From Acidobacteriota bacterium (lineage in GTDB: Bacteria; Acidobacteriota; Terriglobia; Bryobacterales; UBA6623): 55,348 bases of DNA. Both the position numbers and the translations under genes were made by a program. The notes beneath the pieces are model-generated. The model was not told the origin of the DNA. It saw only the letters and a list, made by a program, of their open reading frames with translations, and ran no database searches. The stretch is taken from assembly GCA_027592785.1 (NCBI GenBank), contig JAQCLD010000015.1, positions 1 through 55,348 of the forward strand. The letters are read 5' to 3'. Below are positions 19,155-28,320 of the stretch, in pieces (positions within the stretch are counted from its first letter, which is position 1; every line of letters starts with the position of its first letter).

Positions 19155-20486
19155 TTAGACACCGGACAGCAGATCCAGCGCGCCCGTGCTGTCGCCGAAC
19201 TTCTCCATCCGTACGTCGTACCTGGCCATCAGTGCCAGCATCAGGTTCGCCAGCGGAGTCCCCTTGGGGTACTTGAGGTGCCGATTACCCATGATCCCTT
19301 GGCTTCGCCCGCCGACAACCACTACCGGAACGTTGTAGTTGTTGTGCACGTTGCCATCGCTGAAGCCGCTGCCATACAGGACCGCCGTGTGATCCAGCAG
19401 GGTGCCGTCCCCGTCAGGTGTTTCTTTGAGCTTCTTGATGAAATACGCGAACGTATCAATGTGATAGGCGTTCAGCTTCGAGTAATTCTTCATCTTCTCG
19501 GGGTTGTTGCCGTGGTGCGAGATGGAGTGATGCGCTTCGGGCAAACCGATTTCCGGATACGCTCGATTGATGTTCTCTCGGGCCATCATGAATGAGCTGA
19601 CCCGAGTGACGTCGGCTTGGAACGCCAGTACCTGCAGATCGTACATCAACTCGGCGTATTCCCGGAATGTCCCGGGCACACCGACCGGCGCTTCCGGTGC
19701 CGCGAAGTCGCTGTTGGTAGCTTCACCTTTGGCGATGCGCTGCTCCACGTCACGAACCGCGTCGAAGTACTCAGCGAGCTTGTTACGGTCCCGTACGCCG
19801 AGCTTGCCGCCCAGCTGCGCGATCTCCTCGGACAGGCCGTCGAGGATGCTGCGGTCTTCCTGGCTCCGGGCCAACCGCTCTTCGGCCGTGGAGCCCACGC
19901 CGAACATCCGCTCGAAGACAAAACGCGGCGTGCTCTCCGCCGGCAGCGGCGTGGTCGGAGTCTTCCACGACAGCGAGTTCATGTACGCGCAGGCGTAGCC
20001 GTGATCGCAGGCGCCGACGACGTCGTTGCGATCCACGGTGACTTGCAGCGACGGCAGCTTGGTGTCGCGGCAGATCCTCTCGGCGATTCCCTGGTCTACC
20101 GTCATCCCCGCGCGCACGTCAGCCCCTTCGGTCTGCTTGGGATGTTCGCAGCTCATGAACGCCGGGGCCGCGCGCGGATGCTGCCCGCCAGCGTCTCCTT
20201 GGTCCGACCCCGGATGATTATCCAGTCCGGTCAGCACCAGCGTGTGATCACGAAAGGGCTCCAGCGATTTCAAGGTGGAGGGAAACGCGAATCCCGTGCC
20301 CTCCGCCTCCGGCGTCCAGTCGAACATGTTGGCGCCGTTGCCGAAGTACACCGCCGAGAATCGAGGCGCTGGCTTCGCCGCTGCGCTCAGCGCGGGGACC
20401 ATCGCGTCGAGGAATGGCAACGCCACCGCCGCCCCCACCCCGTGAAGAAACGTCCGACGGGCCAACGCTTTCTTTGTGATCACCAT
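19155..20486 (-). CDS. DUF1552 family exported protein (set B)
   Basis: A 443-residue relative of the set A DUF1552 protein, with a signal (RRTFLHGVGAAVALPFLDAM). Shared marks are YFGNGANMFDWTPEAEG, LVLTGLDNHPG, RAYPEIGLPEAHHSISHHGN and LLDHTAVLYGSGFSDGN. It is the last gene of a three-gene operon, 21 bp after the DUF1592 gene. A long antisense reading frame over this gene has no family resemblance and was ignored. Confidence 0.92.
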   Translation of the reverse strand: MVITKKALARRTFLHGVGAAVALPFLDAMVPALSAAAKPAPRFSAVYFGNGANMFDWTPEAEGTGFAFPSTLKSLEPFRDHTLVLTGLDNHPGSDQGDAGGQHPRAAPAFMSCEHPKQTEGADVRAGMTVDQGIAERICRDTKLPSLQVTVDRNDVVGACDHGYACAYMNSLSWKTPTTPLPAESTPRFVFERMFGVGSTAEERLARSQEDRSILDGLSEEIAQLGGKLGVRDRNKLAEYFDAVRDVEQRIAKGEATNSDFAAPEAPVGVPGTFREYAELMYDLQVLAFQADVTRVSSFMMARENINRAYPEIGLPEAHHSISHHGNNPEKMKNYSKLNAYHIDTFAYFIKKLKETPDGDGTLLDHTAVLYGSGFSDGNVHNNYNVPVVVVGGRSQGIMGNRHLKYPKGTPLANLMLALMARYDVRMEKFGDSTGALDLLSGV

Positions 20487-20507
20487 TGGAACTCTCCTAT
20501 ACTCCGC

Positions 20508-22931
20508 TTAATTCGTATTCGACGGCTCCACGCTCATCATAAACGGTGTGCTCGTGACAACTGCCTGGATGAGCGCAGCAAACCGGTAGTCCGTGGGGGC
20601 CGCCTCGCGCTTGATTCGACGAATCGCCGGCATATCGCTCGCCTCTAGCCCCCGCCCGAGCGCGTAGGTGAGCAGCCTTTCCGAGACGGTGGTAAGAAAG
20701 TCGTCAGAATGGTTCAGCAGCACCTTTCGAAGCTCCACCGGACCATCGAAGGTCGTGCCGTCGGGAAACTGTGCGGACGCGTCAATGGGCAGGTTGTTGC
20801 TGTAGATGTCTCGCCATTCCCCGATCGCGTCGAAATTCTCGAGAGCGAACCCCAGCTGGTCCATCTGCTCATGGCAGGCCGCACACACCGGGTTTGCCCG
20901 ATGCGCCGCCATCTGCTCGCGCATAGGCAGAATCTTGTTCGGATCTCTCTCCTCCTTGAGCGCGGGCACGTCGGCAGGCGGGGCCGGGGGCGGGGCGCCG
21001 AAAATGTTATCGAGTATCCATTGCCCGCGGATGACCGGAGAGGTCCGATTCGGACGCGACGTACCGGTAAGAATCGAGCCCTGTCCTAAGAGCCCGCCGC
21101 GGGGGCTGTCCGGCGGTAATGAAACTCGCCTGAACCGTTCACCGTGCACGCCCTCAATCCCATAGTGCTTGGCCAACCGCTCGTTGAGGAACGTATAGTC
21201 GGCATCGAGCAGATCGATCACGCTCCGATTCTCGCGAATGATGCTGTCGAAAAACATCTCGGTCTCGGTCGCGAACGCCCGACGCAGCTGATCGTCGAAA
21301 TGAAAGAGCAGCTCGGGACTTGGAAAGAATCCGGCCACATTGCGGATCTGCAACCACTGGCCGGCAAAATCCTTCACCAACGCCTCAGACCGTGGATCCG
21401 TGAGCATCCGTTTAACCTGCTGCTCTAGCACGGCGGGATTGTGAAGCTTCTTCTTCTCTGCAACGGCGAGCAATTCGTCGTCCGGGATGCTGCTCCACAA
21501 GAAGAATGACAAGCGCGATGCCAACTCGATGTCGCTGACGCCGTAGACCGTATTGGGCGCGATATTGTCCGGAGGGGTCTCGACGCGGAACAGGAATTTC
21601 GGGCTCACGAGAATGCTGCGCAGGGCCAGCTCGAGGCCTGATTCAAAACTTCCCGTCCCTCCCGTACTCGCTCCATCGCGGTAGCGAGCGAGCGGGATCT
21701 CGATATCCGCGTCGGTAACCGGCCGTCGGTACGCGCGGCGCGCCAGCGTGGAAATGATTTTCTTGGCGCAAGGCTCTTGCTCGGCGGCAGCTGTTGGATA
21801 ACAGATGAGCAACTTGCTGCGGGTGGGCGAATCGGCCACCGTCGCCTGCGGTGTATCGGGCCGTGTAATCGCGAGACTGGCAATGCCTGGCTCGCCATTG
21901 TTGGCCCGGTACGGGTCGCGACGTAAATACGGATCGAATAGATCTTCAAGAACCGCGGTGGTTCGCTGGACGAAGTAGGCTTGCACGAGATGCTCGCCGG
22001 CTTTGACCGTCACCTGAAACTTGAGAGACTCTAGTATCTTCTTGTCTCGATCCTCTCGCGAGGCCTGCGAGGGCGCCCGTGGTTGCCCGGGCTTCCTCGC
22101 GAATTCCGGCCCGCCTAGGGTCACCGTCGAGACCCTGGCATTGTCGATACTCAGATCCAGCTGTTGTGGCTCCTCCGTGATGCCGACGAACCCACTGACG
22201 ATTCCCGCCTCGTTAAGGCGCAACTGGAATAGGTACTCGCCATCGACCGGGAAGTAATAGCGGATCGCCAAGCCGCCACGCGACCCCCAGGGCAATTCGT
22301 CACTCATGCGGCGACCTTGATTGCGGTCGGTCGGCACGAAGAAGGTGTCCGGCGACGGGATGCCGCGTTCAACCCCCAACGCCACTTGGCTGATTTTCGC
22401 GGCGGCCCCGAGATAGCGTTCCGTCAAGGCGGGCGACAAGTTCAGCGCATCGGCGTTGTTGTCAAAACCGTACGCGGCGCTATCCCCGGGCAACAACGAG
22501 GCGACGTCGAGCTTGAGCCCGAGCAAGTCGCGGACGGCATTGCCGTACTCGGCGCGATTCAGTCGATGCAGCGTGGGACGGCCCGGATTCGGGCGTTCGG
22601 AGGCCTCCCGGTCGAGCTCCGTTTCCAAATAAGTCACGACCTCAAGAGCGGCAGCTTTGTCGGGTCGCGGCAGCTTGGACGGCGGCATCGCGCCCGTGCG
22701 GATTTTGCGCACGACTTTTTCCCACACATCCGCTCGCTCGCCGACTCGGGCCAAGTCAAGCGTATCCAGCATCAGGCCGGCGGTTTTTGCACGCTCGTTG
22801 TGGCAGGTGACGCAGTACTGGTCGAGCGTCGCGCGGGACACCGAAGCCGCCGGCGCCTGGCCGTACAGGTTGTAGCCCACAAGCGCGACCAAACAGACCA
22901 CCCTCCAGGCCAGCGAAAAACGCGCCCTCAT
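20508..22931 (-). CDS. DUF1587-DUF1592-DUF1588-DUF1585 cytochrome c protein (set B)
   Basis: An 807-residue exported protein with the same plan as the set A protein. It has a signal peptide (WRVVCLVALVGYNLYGQA), first haem motif CVTCHN, TGAMPPSKLPR, LHRLNRAEYGNAVRDLL (DUF1587), ASRLSFFLWSSIPDDELL (DUF1592), RGGLLGQGSILTGTSRPNRT (DUF1588) and second haem motif CAACHEQMDQLGFALENFD with DUF1585 after it. Its ATG overlaps the stop of the ankyrin gene (ATGA, 22928-22931), showing translational coupling. Confidence 0.92.
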   Translation of the reverse strand: MRARFSLAWRVVCLVALVGYNLYGQAPAASVSRATLDQYCVTCHNERAKTAGLMLDTLDLARVGERADVWEKVVRKIRTGAMPPSKLPRPDKAAALEVVTYLETELDREASERPNPGRPTLHRLNRAEYGNAVRDLLGLKLDVASLLPGDSAAYGFDNNADALNLSPALTERYLGAAAKISQVALGVERGIPSPDTFFVPTDRNQGRRMSDELPWGSRGGLAIRYYFPVDGEYLFQLRLNEAGIVSGFVGITEEPQQLDLSIDNARVSTVTLGGPEFARKPGQPRAPSQASREDRDKKILESLKFQVTVKAGEHLVQAYFVQRTTAVLEDLFDPYLRRDPYRANNGEPGIASLAITRPDTPQATVADSPTRSKLLICYPTAAAEQEPCAKKIISTLARRAYRRPVTDADIEIPLARYRDGASTGGTGSFESGLELALRSILVSPKFLFRVETPPDNIAPNTVYGVSDIELASRLSFFLWSSIPDDELLAVAEKKKLHNPAVLEQQVKRMLTDPRSEALVKDFAGQWLQIRNVAGFFPSPELLFHFDDQLRRAFATETEMFFDSIIRENRSVIDLLDADYTFLNERLAKHYGIEGVHGERFRRVSLPPDSPRGGLLGQGSILTGTSRPNRTSPVIRGQWILDNIFGAPPPAPPADVPALKEERDPNKILPMREQMAAHRANPVCAACHEQMDQLGFALENFDAIGEWRDIYSNNLPIDASAQFPDGTTFDGPVELRKVLLNHSDDFLTTVSERLLTYALGRGLEASDMPAIRRIKREAAPTDYRFAALIQAVVTSTPFMMSVEPSNTN

Positions 22932-24544
22932 TGCGGCACCTCGGCCTCTATCTCGATGCCTTTCGCTTTCAAAATCTCCGCGATGGCCTCTTCAGAAAAT
23001 GGAGCCTGGCAGGGCCATGGACACTCCTGTTTCTTTGCTCCCAGCTGGAGAAGCAGCTCCGCAGTCTGCGGCTGGGCTGCGAACGAATTGCCGTACTCTA
23101 CGCCCTCGGCAGCGATCAGTGGCGTCCGTCCGTCTTTCGCCATCACATCAAGCTTGGCGCCCTTGTCGAACAGGTAATGCACGATGTTGTTCGCGCCGCG
23201 ATAGGCGGCGGCGTGCATCGCCGTCTCGCCGAGATCGTTCGCAAAGTTGACCTCAAGATGCTGTTCTTCCACTAGAAGCCTGACAGCTTCTAGCACTTGC
23301 GCTTCAGAGGCCCGGTCCTGGTTCGAGGCCCAAGAAATGCCGGCTGCGGCCATCAGCGGCGTGATATTGAGGTCGGTGTTGATTCGCGGATCGGCGCCAT
23401 GCTCAAGCAGCAGCCGCATCACTTCGACGTCAGCCGCTTTCGCCGCGAACAGCAGCGCGGTGGCGCCGACCAGTTCCCGGCGATATCGCGCACCCGCCCA
23501 TCTAGGCTCCATGAAGGTGTTCCGACCGTTGACCTCCGCTCCGTGGGCCAGCAGCGACTTGATGACGCGCAGTCTGTCTAACTTCACCACGATGAGGTGA
23601 TCGCTGATGTGCCAATTGGCGACATGCACGGCAGCTTGCAGCGGCTTGCCGAAAATGTTGGCCCGCCCCCCTCCTCCTTCCGACGAGACCGACTTGAGCT
23701 GTTCTTGGATCGTCGGCTTCTTGAACTCAACCTCCTTGGCCTGCGCTCGCACGCCTTGCAAGGTGATATCGATCGACCCGCCTTCTGCGTTGGGGTCGGC
23801 GCCCTTGTCGAGTAGGAAATCAACCAGATCCTCGTGCCCGTTGATAACCGCCACCAGCAACGGCGTGGCGCCGTCAGGCCGCTTCCCGTTCACGTCCGCT
23901 CCTGCCGCAAGCAGCGCGCGGACCGAACCGATGTCGCCGTAGCGCGCGGCGAAGAGCAGCGCGTCGGCGCCGCTGCCGGAACGAATGGTGATGTCGGCCT
24001 GGTGGTCGATCAGAGTTCGCACGACGGGACCGTGCCCGGCTGCCGCCGCCCACATCAGCGGCGTCTGGCCGTTCCAGGTCTCCGTGGCGTTAATATCAGC
24101 GCCAGCCTCCAGCAGCACGTTGACTGCGTCGACTTTCCCGGCACGCGCTGCCAGCATCAGCGGGGTCTCCCCGGAGCGCACCGCGAGCTCCGGATCCGCC
24201 TTTGCTTCAAGCAATTGGTGAAGGATCGCGGCATTGCCGTTCGAAGCGGCAAGCGCCACGGGAGTGATGCCGTACGCGTTGGCCACATCCACGCGAGCGC
24301 CGGCACGAATTAGCAGCGCCGTCGTTTCCGCGTCTTCCAGGTAGGCCGCCCAGTGCAGCGCGGTCGCGCCGTCGTTCTGAGGCGCATTCACATCGGCTTG
24401 AGTTTCGAGTAAGGAGAGTACAGCCTGCCTGTCCCGATGCTGGACGGCATCGGCAAGTTGAGCGGGGCCGCTGTCGGCGCCAAGGCTTGCCGCCGACAAC
24501 AAGGACATGAGCCACAGCCCAGGCAGGCTTCTCAGCCGCATCAT
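22928..24544 (-). CDS. Exported ankyrin-repeat protein (set B)
   Basis: A 538-residue protein with a signal peptide (LPGLWLMSLLSAASLGA) and ankyrin repeats in two blocks, about residues 30-260 and 315-500. Between them is a charged non-repeat insert starting around residue 265 (RAQAKEVEFKKPTIQEQLK) that set A lacks. AAGGAGG lies four to five bases before the ATG at 24544; a second ATG follows directly. It leads the operon with DUF1592 and DUF1552, whereas in set A the ankyrin gene comes last. It is probably a periplasmic scaffold for the DUF1592/DUF1552 proteins (inference). Confidence 0.9.
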   Translation of the reverse strand: MMRLRSLPGLWLMSLLSAASLGADSGPAQLADAVQHRDRQAVLSLLETQADVNAPQNDGATALHWAAYLEDAETTALLIRAGARVDVANAYGITPVALAASNGNAAILHQLLEAKADPELAVRSGETPLMLAARAGKVDAVNVLLEAGADINATETWNGQTPLMWAAAAGHGPVVRTLIDHQADITIRSGSGADALLFAARYGDIGSVRALLAAGADVNGKRPDGATPLLVAVINGHEDLVDFLLDKGADPNAEGGSIDITLQGVRAQAKEVEFKKPTIQEQLKSVSSEGGGGRANIFGKPLQAAVHVANWHISDHLIVVKLDRLRVIKSLLAHGAEVNGRNTFMEPRWAGARYRRELVGATALLFAAKAADVEVMRLLLEHGADPRINTDLNITPLMAAAGISWASNQDRASEAQVLEAVRLLVEEQHLEVNFANDLGETAMHAAAYRGANNIVHYLFDKGAKLDVMAKDGRTPLIAAEGVEYGNSFAAQPQTAELLLQLGAKKQECPWPCQAPFSEEAIAEILKAKGIEIEAEVPQ

Positions 24545-24670
24545 TGGGCCTCCTTACTTCCACGGTGATTCTACATCAAAACTCCCAAAATGGAAGAGCG
24601 GAGTTTCAACCCCACCTTAAACTCGATGATTCCTTGTTCAGCGGGAAGAAGCCGAAAACCGTGATCCCTG

Positions 24671-24733
24671 CGCGGCAACCCCTGAAAACGGGCCGTTTAG
24701 CTCCTCTCAATACGCCCAGATCGAGTCATTTCC
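24671..24733. repeat. Direct repeat, left copy (flanks nuclease-like cassette)
   Basis: A 63-bp segment that recurs at 26925-26995 in the same orientation. Shared blocks are CCTGAAAACGGGCC, TTTAGCTCCTCTCAAT and ACGCCCAGATCGAGTCATTT. The left copy lacks one 3-bp and one 5-bp stretch present in the right copy and differs at one base. It contains AAACGGGCCGTTT, a near-perfect palindrome. The rest of the 24545-24809 gap holds nothing I can identify. Confidence 0.85.
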
Positions 24734-24809
24734 GCGAAATATAGTAACGCCCAGCCCCATCCCGCCTGTCAGCTCAGCGTCGGCCTGGTTCGGTCGCGCC
24801 GGATGCCCT

Positions 24810-25298
24810 TCAGGCGCGAGAGCTGTCTATGACTGGAAGGCGGTCGGACAGAGGGATCCCCTTACCAAAGGCACGAAGCCTCGCTAGAGAGATGGTCCGC
24901 TGGCCGTTCTTCCTCCTGGGGCTAAGGTGGTCCAGCAAGCTCTCTCCTGGTCCGTTGAACTCTTCTCTCAACTCGCCGTCGGAGGTCACCCGAAGAACGA
25001 GTACGTGGACGCCCAGAGGATCTTCGCTGAACGCGATTCGTGTTGAACCGCCGCGCCTTGCACTCGTTGCCTTGACTTCAACAGCTCTGCCGTCGCGAGC
25101 GTAGGCGTCGCGGCCCTTGTTCGAAGGAGCGGCCAGGCGGAGGCCGTAGCGGGCCTTTGCCATGACCTCGCCGATCGATCCCATAGGGTGGCCATCCGGC
25201 GTGAATGGTCGCCCGGGAAACATTGACTCCAGGTCGGCACAAGCCTGGAAGAGCCGCCGTATCATACTCGCGAGTTTCTCTGCTCCGTCTTCAGCCAT
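24810..25298 (-). CDS. DUF6998-like protein, restriction-endonuclease-like fold
   Basis: A protein of about 162 residues resembling the DUF6998 family of small nuclease-like proteins. The central region GRPFTPDGHPMGSIGEVMA, then DAYARDGRAVEVKAT, gives the spaced Glu, Asp and Glu-x-Lys of a PD-(D/E)XK active site; EFNGPG and KNGQRTISLARLR are further family-like pieces. The ATG at 25298 is preferred because GGAGAG lies seven bases upstream; the frame extends to an ATG at 25340. It is divergent from the other cassette gene, with 285 bp between the starts. A part in DNA restriction or defence is plausible but not shown. The family name is from memory. Confidence 0.7.
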   Translation of the reverse strand: MAEDGAEKLASMIRRLFQACADLESMFPGRPFTPDGHPMGSIGEVMAKARYGLRLAAPSNKGRDAYARDGRAVEVKATSARRGGSTRIAFSEDPLGVHVLVLRVTSDGELREEFNGPGESLLDHLSPRRKNGQRTISLARLRAFGKGIPLSDRLPVIDSSRA

Positions 25299-25582
25299 TT
25301 CGTTCTCTCCGCCATCGCGGGCAAACGTTTTCAACTCCATCGCAAATCGACAGCGATGATCTCAGCACAGCATGCCATCACACGGCAGCTGACGGGGGTG
25401 ACAAGCAGAGAGGGATTCGGTGTAAGCAGGCGTTGGACCTGCCTGATGAGGTGCTCGCGACGAATGGCCAATCGTCGGTGAGGAAGAGCCCCTCCCAGCG
25501 TAGGAGGCCAGCCTCCTGCATACCACCACCGATATCGTACTATCACAAAGCGTAATTGGAACTCCACGGGGACTGGCTCTAA

Positions 25583-26839
25583 GTGCGCAGCATCTTTGAT
25601 CAATATACGCAGCCTGAAAATCGCTTAACGCACAGCCTTGCGAGCGTGCTGCATCAGGATCGCGCGCTGCTGCAAAGCTTCCTCGCAAGCTTCGGCCCGA
25701 AAACGCATCCGCCTGTTCGGAAGCTCAAGGTCATCGAGCAAGGCCTGCCCGGAAGGCCCGAGCTTTCCGAAGCAGAAACCTTCGCAAAAGGGTTGCCCGA
25801 TGCACTGATCTTCACCGACACCGACGAAGGGTGGGCGCTCATAATCGAAAGCACGGTGGGTGATGCCCTCACGAAGGACCAGCTGCGAAGGCATGTCAGG
25901 ACCATTGAGAAATACGGTTTTGACGCCATATCCGGCCTTGCGATCACCGTGCGCGAACCGGGCTTTGACGTCGAGGGTTGGCGCATGATCACCTGGAAAG
26001 ATGTTTATAGCTGGGGCCAGCAGCATAGGAAGGGCTCGCCCTGGGCCGCATTCCTGGTAGAGTATTTCAACGTTGCCGAGACCAGGATGGCAAATGACGA
26101 ATATTTGAAGGAGGGAACAATTACAGAATTTTCCGGCATTTCGTTTGATCCCTATACCTACCTTGAAGGCAAGCGCGTGCTGCGCCTGCTGACTGGTAAG
26201 CTTCGTGACAACAAGAAATTCGTCAAAGAAATGGGCCTTGATGCGGCCTCAGGCAGACCGTCCATTACAGATCAGGGCGGCCTGTGGGATATCATCTCCT
26301 TCTTGCCGGCGGATGGCAAGGAACTCGCCTTTCAGCGATTCCCTCATTGCACGGTGTCCATCGGGCCTGTCGTTGCGAAAGCCATGATTACATTTCCGCA
26401 CGGCATGCGCACGTCGATGCGCAAACGCTTGCACGGCAGCTCATTCGAAGATTTTGCGGCCAGGCTCAAGGCGGCCAGCGACGCGCTATCCGTATCGCTC
26501 AAGGGTCTGAACGCCTATCGCCCGATGATCCGCGTCCAGCAGCGGCGCTACAAGACACAAAGATCGGTGCCGATGATGGACGGCATCGTCGAGTTCGATT
26601 TGCGGGCAACCTTAGGTGACTCAAAACCGCATTTCGGACCGCCGATCAAGAAGCAGGACCAATGGGCACAAGCCGCTTATGAATTGCTGGCCAACAAGCA
26701 CTCGAACATCCAGTTCCAGGTTGGCGCTCAGTTCTACTATCCGCAATTTGATGAACTCGCGCACAAGGATGCCGACCAGCATTTCATCTCGGCATTCCAG
26801 GCCCTGCGTCCGTTCGTCGGCGCTGTGATCGACTTCTAG
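25583..26839 (+). CDS. Uncharacterised protein with PD-(D/E)XK-like N-terminal region
   Basis: A 418-residue protein I cannot name. It opens SIFDQYTQPENRLTHSLASV. Around residues 70-105 it reads LPDALIF, WALIIESTVGDALTKDQLRR and then HVRTIEKYGF, the layout of a nuclease core (PD, then E-x-K, then QL-R-H). The usual Lys of E-x-K is Thr here (IIEST; codon ACG, one base from AAG). The remaining 300 residues have no motif I recognise and end in Phe. The GTG start follows a stop codon directly, so the 5' end is firm or the gene is cut. Its codon use looks unlike the neighbours to the eye. It may be a nuclease-derived effector, active or not. Confidence 0.75.
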   Translation: MRSIFDQYTQPENRLTHSLASVLHQDRALLQSFLASFGPKTHPPVRKLKVIEQGLPGRPELSEAETFAKGLPDALIFTDTDEGWALIIESTVGDALTKDQLRRHVRTIEKYGFDAISGLAITVREPGFDVEGWRMITWKDVYSWGQQHRKGSPWAAFLVEYFNVAETRMANDEYLKEGTITEFSGISFDPYTYLEGKRVLRLLTGKLRDNKKFVKEMGLDAASGRPSITDQGGLWDIISFLPADGKELAFQRFPHCTVSIGPVVAKAMITFPHGMRTSMRKRLHGSSFEDFAARLKAASDALSVSLKGLNAYRPMIRVQQRRYKTQRSVPMMDGIVEFDLRATLGDSKPHFGPPIKKQDQWAQAAYELLANKHSNIQFQVGAQFYYPQFDELAHKDADQHFISAFQALRPFVGAVIDF

Positions 26840-26924
26840 CCTAGTCATTCCCCCCGGCACCGCTCCCGGCAAAGTCTTCGCCATCGTTGGTGTTCCAGCT
26901 CCGTTCCCCCCTACAAGTCCGCAT

Positions 26925-26995
26925 CGCGGCACCCACCCCTGAAAACGGGCCATTTAGCTCCTCTCAATTCAATACGCCCAGATCGAGTCATTTCC
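26925..26995. repeat. Direct repeat, right copy (flanks nuclease-like cassette)
   Basis: The right copy of the repeat at 24671-24733, 71 bp, same orientation. It carries extra CCC and TCAAT stretches and an A for G in the palindrome region. The two copies bound about 2.2 kb holding only the two divergent nuclease-like genes, as expected for a cassette gained or lost by recombination between repeats. The 26840-27203 gap has no gene otherwise. Confidence 0.85.
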
Positions 26996-27203
26996 TGAGA
27001 AGTTACTCATCACCACTCCCGACAGCCCTTTCACGAGTACCATAGCGCCGAAGAGCGGCAGGTTCATGGCTCTATGCGGCGCGGGGAAGCCTAGATTCCG
27101 CTCGCCGCCTGTGTATCCAGAGTGGCCAAACAACGGCTGTGGGCGGCGCAGTATATACTGTGCCAGTGCCCAAAGGAAATCCTGGCTCGAAGGGGAGTAT
27201 TGT

Positions 27204-27866
27204 ATGGAACGCCTCCTAGTATTGATGTTGACCGTTGGCGTTTGCAGTGGTTGGGGCCAGACCCAGGCGGCTGCGAACCAACTGACGGTCGAGGAACAGC
27301 GGGAAGGATTTACGCTGCTGTTTGACGGCAAGTCATTGGACGGCTGGGACCTGCGTCCCGGGCAAGAGGCCGTTTGGCGAGTGGTCGATGGAGTGATCGA
27401 GAACGACTCAAGCGCTCCAGGCGCGACCATGTTGACCAAGCAGGATTTCGCGAACTACGTGTTCAAGGCGGAATTCCGCGCCCACCCGGGGGTCAACTCT
27501 GGCTTGATGTTGCGGCAGCGGCGGGAGGGCAGCGGGACCCCGGCAACGGCTGCCGGCATGACCGGCTACGAGCTGAACATCCGCGACAAGATTCTCGAAA
27601 ACCGCCCTGGGGCCTACCTGACGGGCAGCATTGTTGAGGTGGCTCTGGCTCCCGCCGACGCGACGATCGTTCCGCACCAGTGGAATACCTTTGAAGTGAC
27701 CATGAACGGAGACCACCTCGTGGTCCTCTACAATGGCCGCAAAGTAGTGGACGCTCACGACTCCACCTTGGCTTCGGGGGCCATCGGCCTGCAGTCGGCG
27801 CACCCGGTAGATCCTCCCGGCGCCAAAGTGGAATTCCGCAATCTCAAATTAAGGCGTCTGCCGTAG
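27204..27866 (+). CDS. DUF1080 (3-keto-disaccharide hydrolase domain) secreted protein
   Basis: A 220-residue exported protein with a short signal peptide (RLLVLMLTVGVCSGWGQ) and a single DUF1080 domain (PF06439), a concanavalin-like fold linked to 3-keto-glycoside hydrolysis or sugar binding. Typical features are FTLLFDGKSLDGWDLRPGQE, VWRVVDGVIEN, NSGLMLRQR, GYELNIRDK and HQWNTFEVTMNGDHLVVLYN. AAGGGGAG lies about six bases before the ATG at 27204. It appears to be a single gene. Confidence 0.9.
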   Translation: MERLLVLMLTVGVCSGWGQTQAAANQLTVEEQREGFTLLFDGKSLDGWDLRPGQEAVWRVVDGVIENDSSAPGATMLTKQDFANYVFKAEFRAHPGVNSGLMLRQRREGSGTPATAAGMTGYELNIRDKILENRPGAYLTGSIVEVALAPADATIVPHQWNTFEVTMNGDHLVVLYNGRKVVDAHDSTLASGAIGLQSAHPVDPPGAKVEFRNLKLRRLP

Positions 27867-27906
27867 CCGGAACGCGCCGGATAAGGCCGCTTAAGGAGCG
27901 GGCCAG

Positions 27907-28236
27907 ATGGGAACGAAAGGCGACAAACAGACCTCCAAGGGCGCCGGGCTCGCAGTAGAGCTCTTGCTGCGGCTGGAGCCCCTTCACGAGATAACTTCCA
28001 AGAAGATGTTCGGGGGCCACGGTTTTTTCCAGCGCGGGAAGATGTTCGGACTAGTCAGCCCGGCCGCCGAGTTCTTTTTGAAAGTCGACGATTCGAACAA
28101 GGCGCGATTCACGCAGGCGGGCTCGGCCCAACATGGCAAGATGCCCTACTTCCAAGTGCCGCAGGCGGTCCTGACCGACGACGCCAAGTTGCTGGAGTGG
28201 GCCAGAACTGCTGTCGCGGTGGCCCATCATGGTTAG
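27907..28236 (+). CDS. TfoX N-terminal domain protein
   Basis: A 109-residue protein matching the TfoX N-terminal domain (PF04993): ITSKKMFGGHGFFQRGKMFG, FFLKVDD and GKMPYFQVPQAVLTD. Full TfoX/Sxy regulates competence in Gammaproteobacteria, but stand-alone N-domain proteins are widespread and of unknown role. AAGGAG lies eight bases before the ATG. It is 40 bp after the DUF1080 gene and possibly co-transcribed. Confidence 0.85.
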   Translation: MGTKGDKQTSKGAGLAVELLLRLEPLHEITSKKMFGGHGFFQRGKMFGLVSPAAEFFLKVDDSNKARFTQAGSAQHGKMPYFQVPQAVLTDDAKLLEWARTAVAVAHHG

Positions 28237-28320
28237 GCTCACCTCTTGGAGTTACAAGCTACGCCGGTCGTTGAAGATGAGGACGCGTCGAAAGCCTTGA
28301 GCGTGGGCCACGATTCCTTC

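Noticed and set aside
19617-20648. 343-codon plus-strand ORF antisense to the set B DUF1552 gene
   Set aside because: Arg-rich shadow with no family motifs; the minus-strand gene is well supported.
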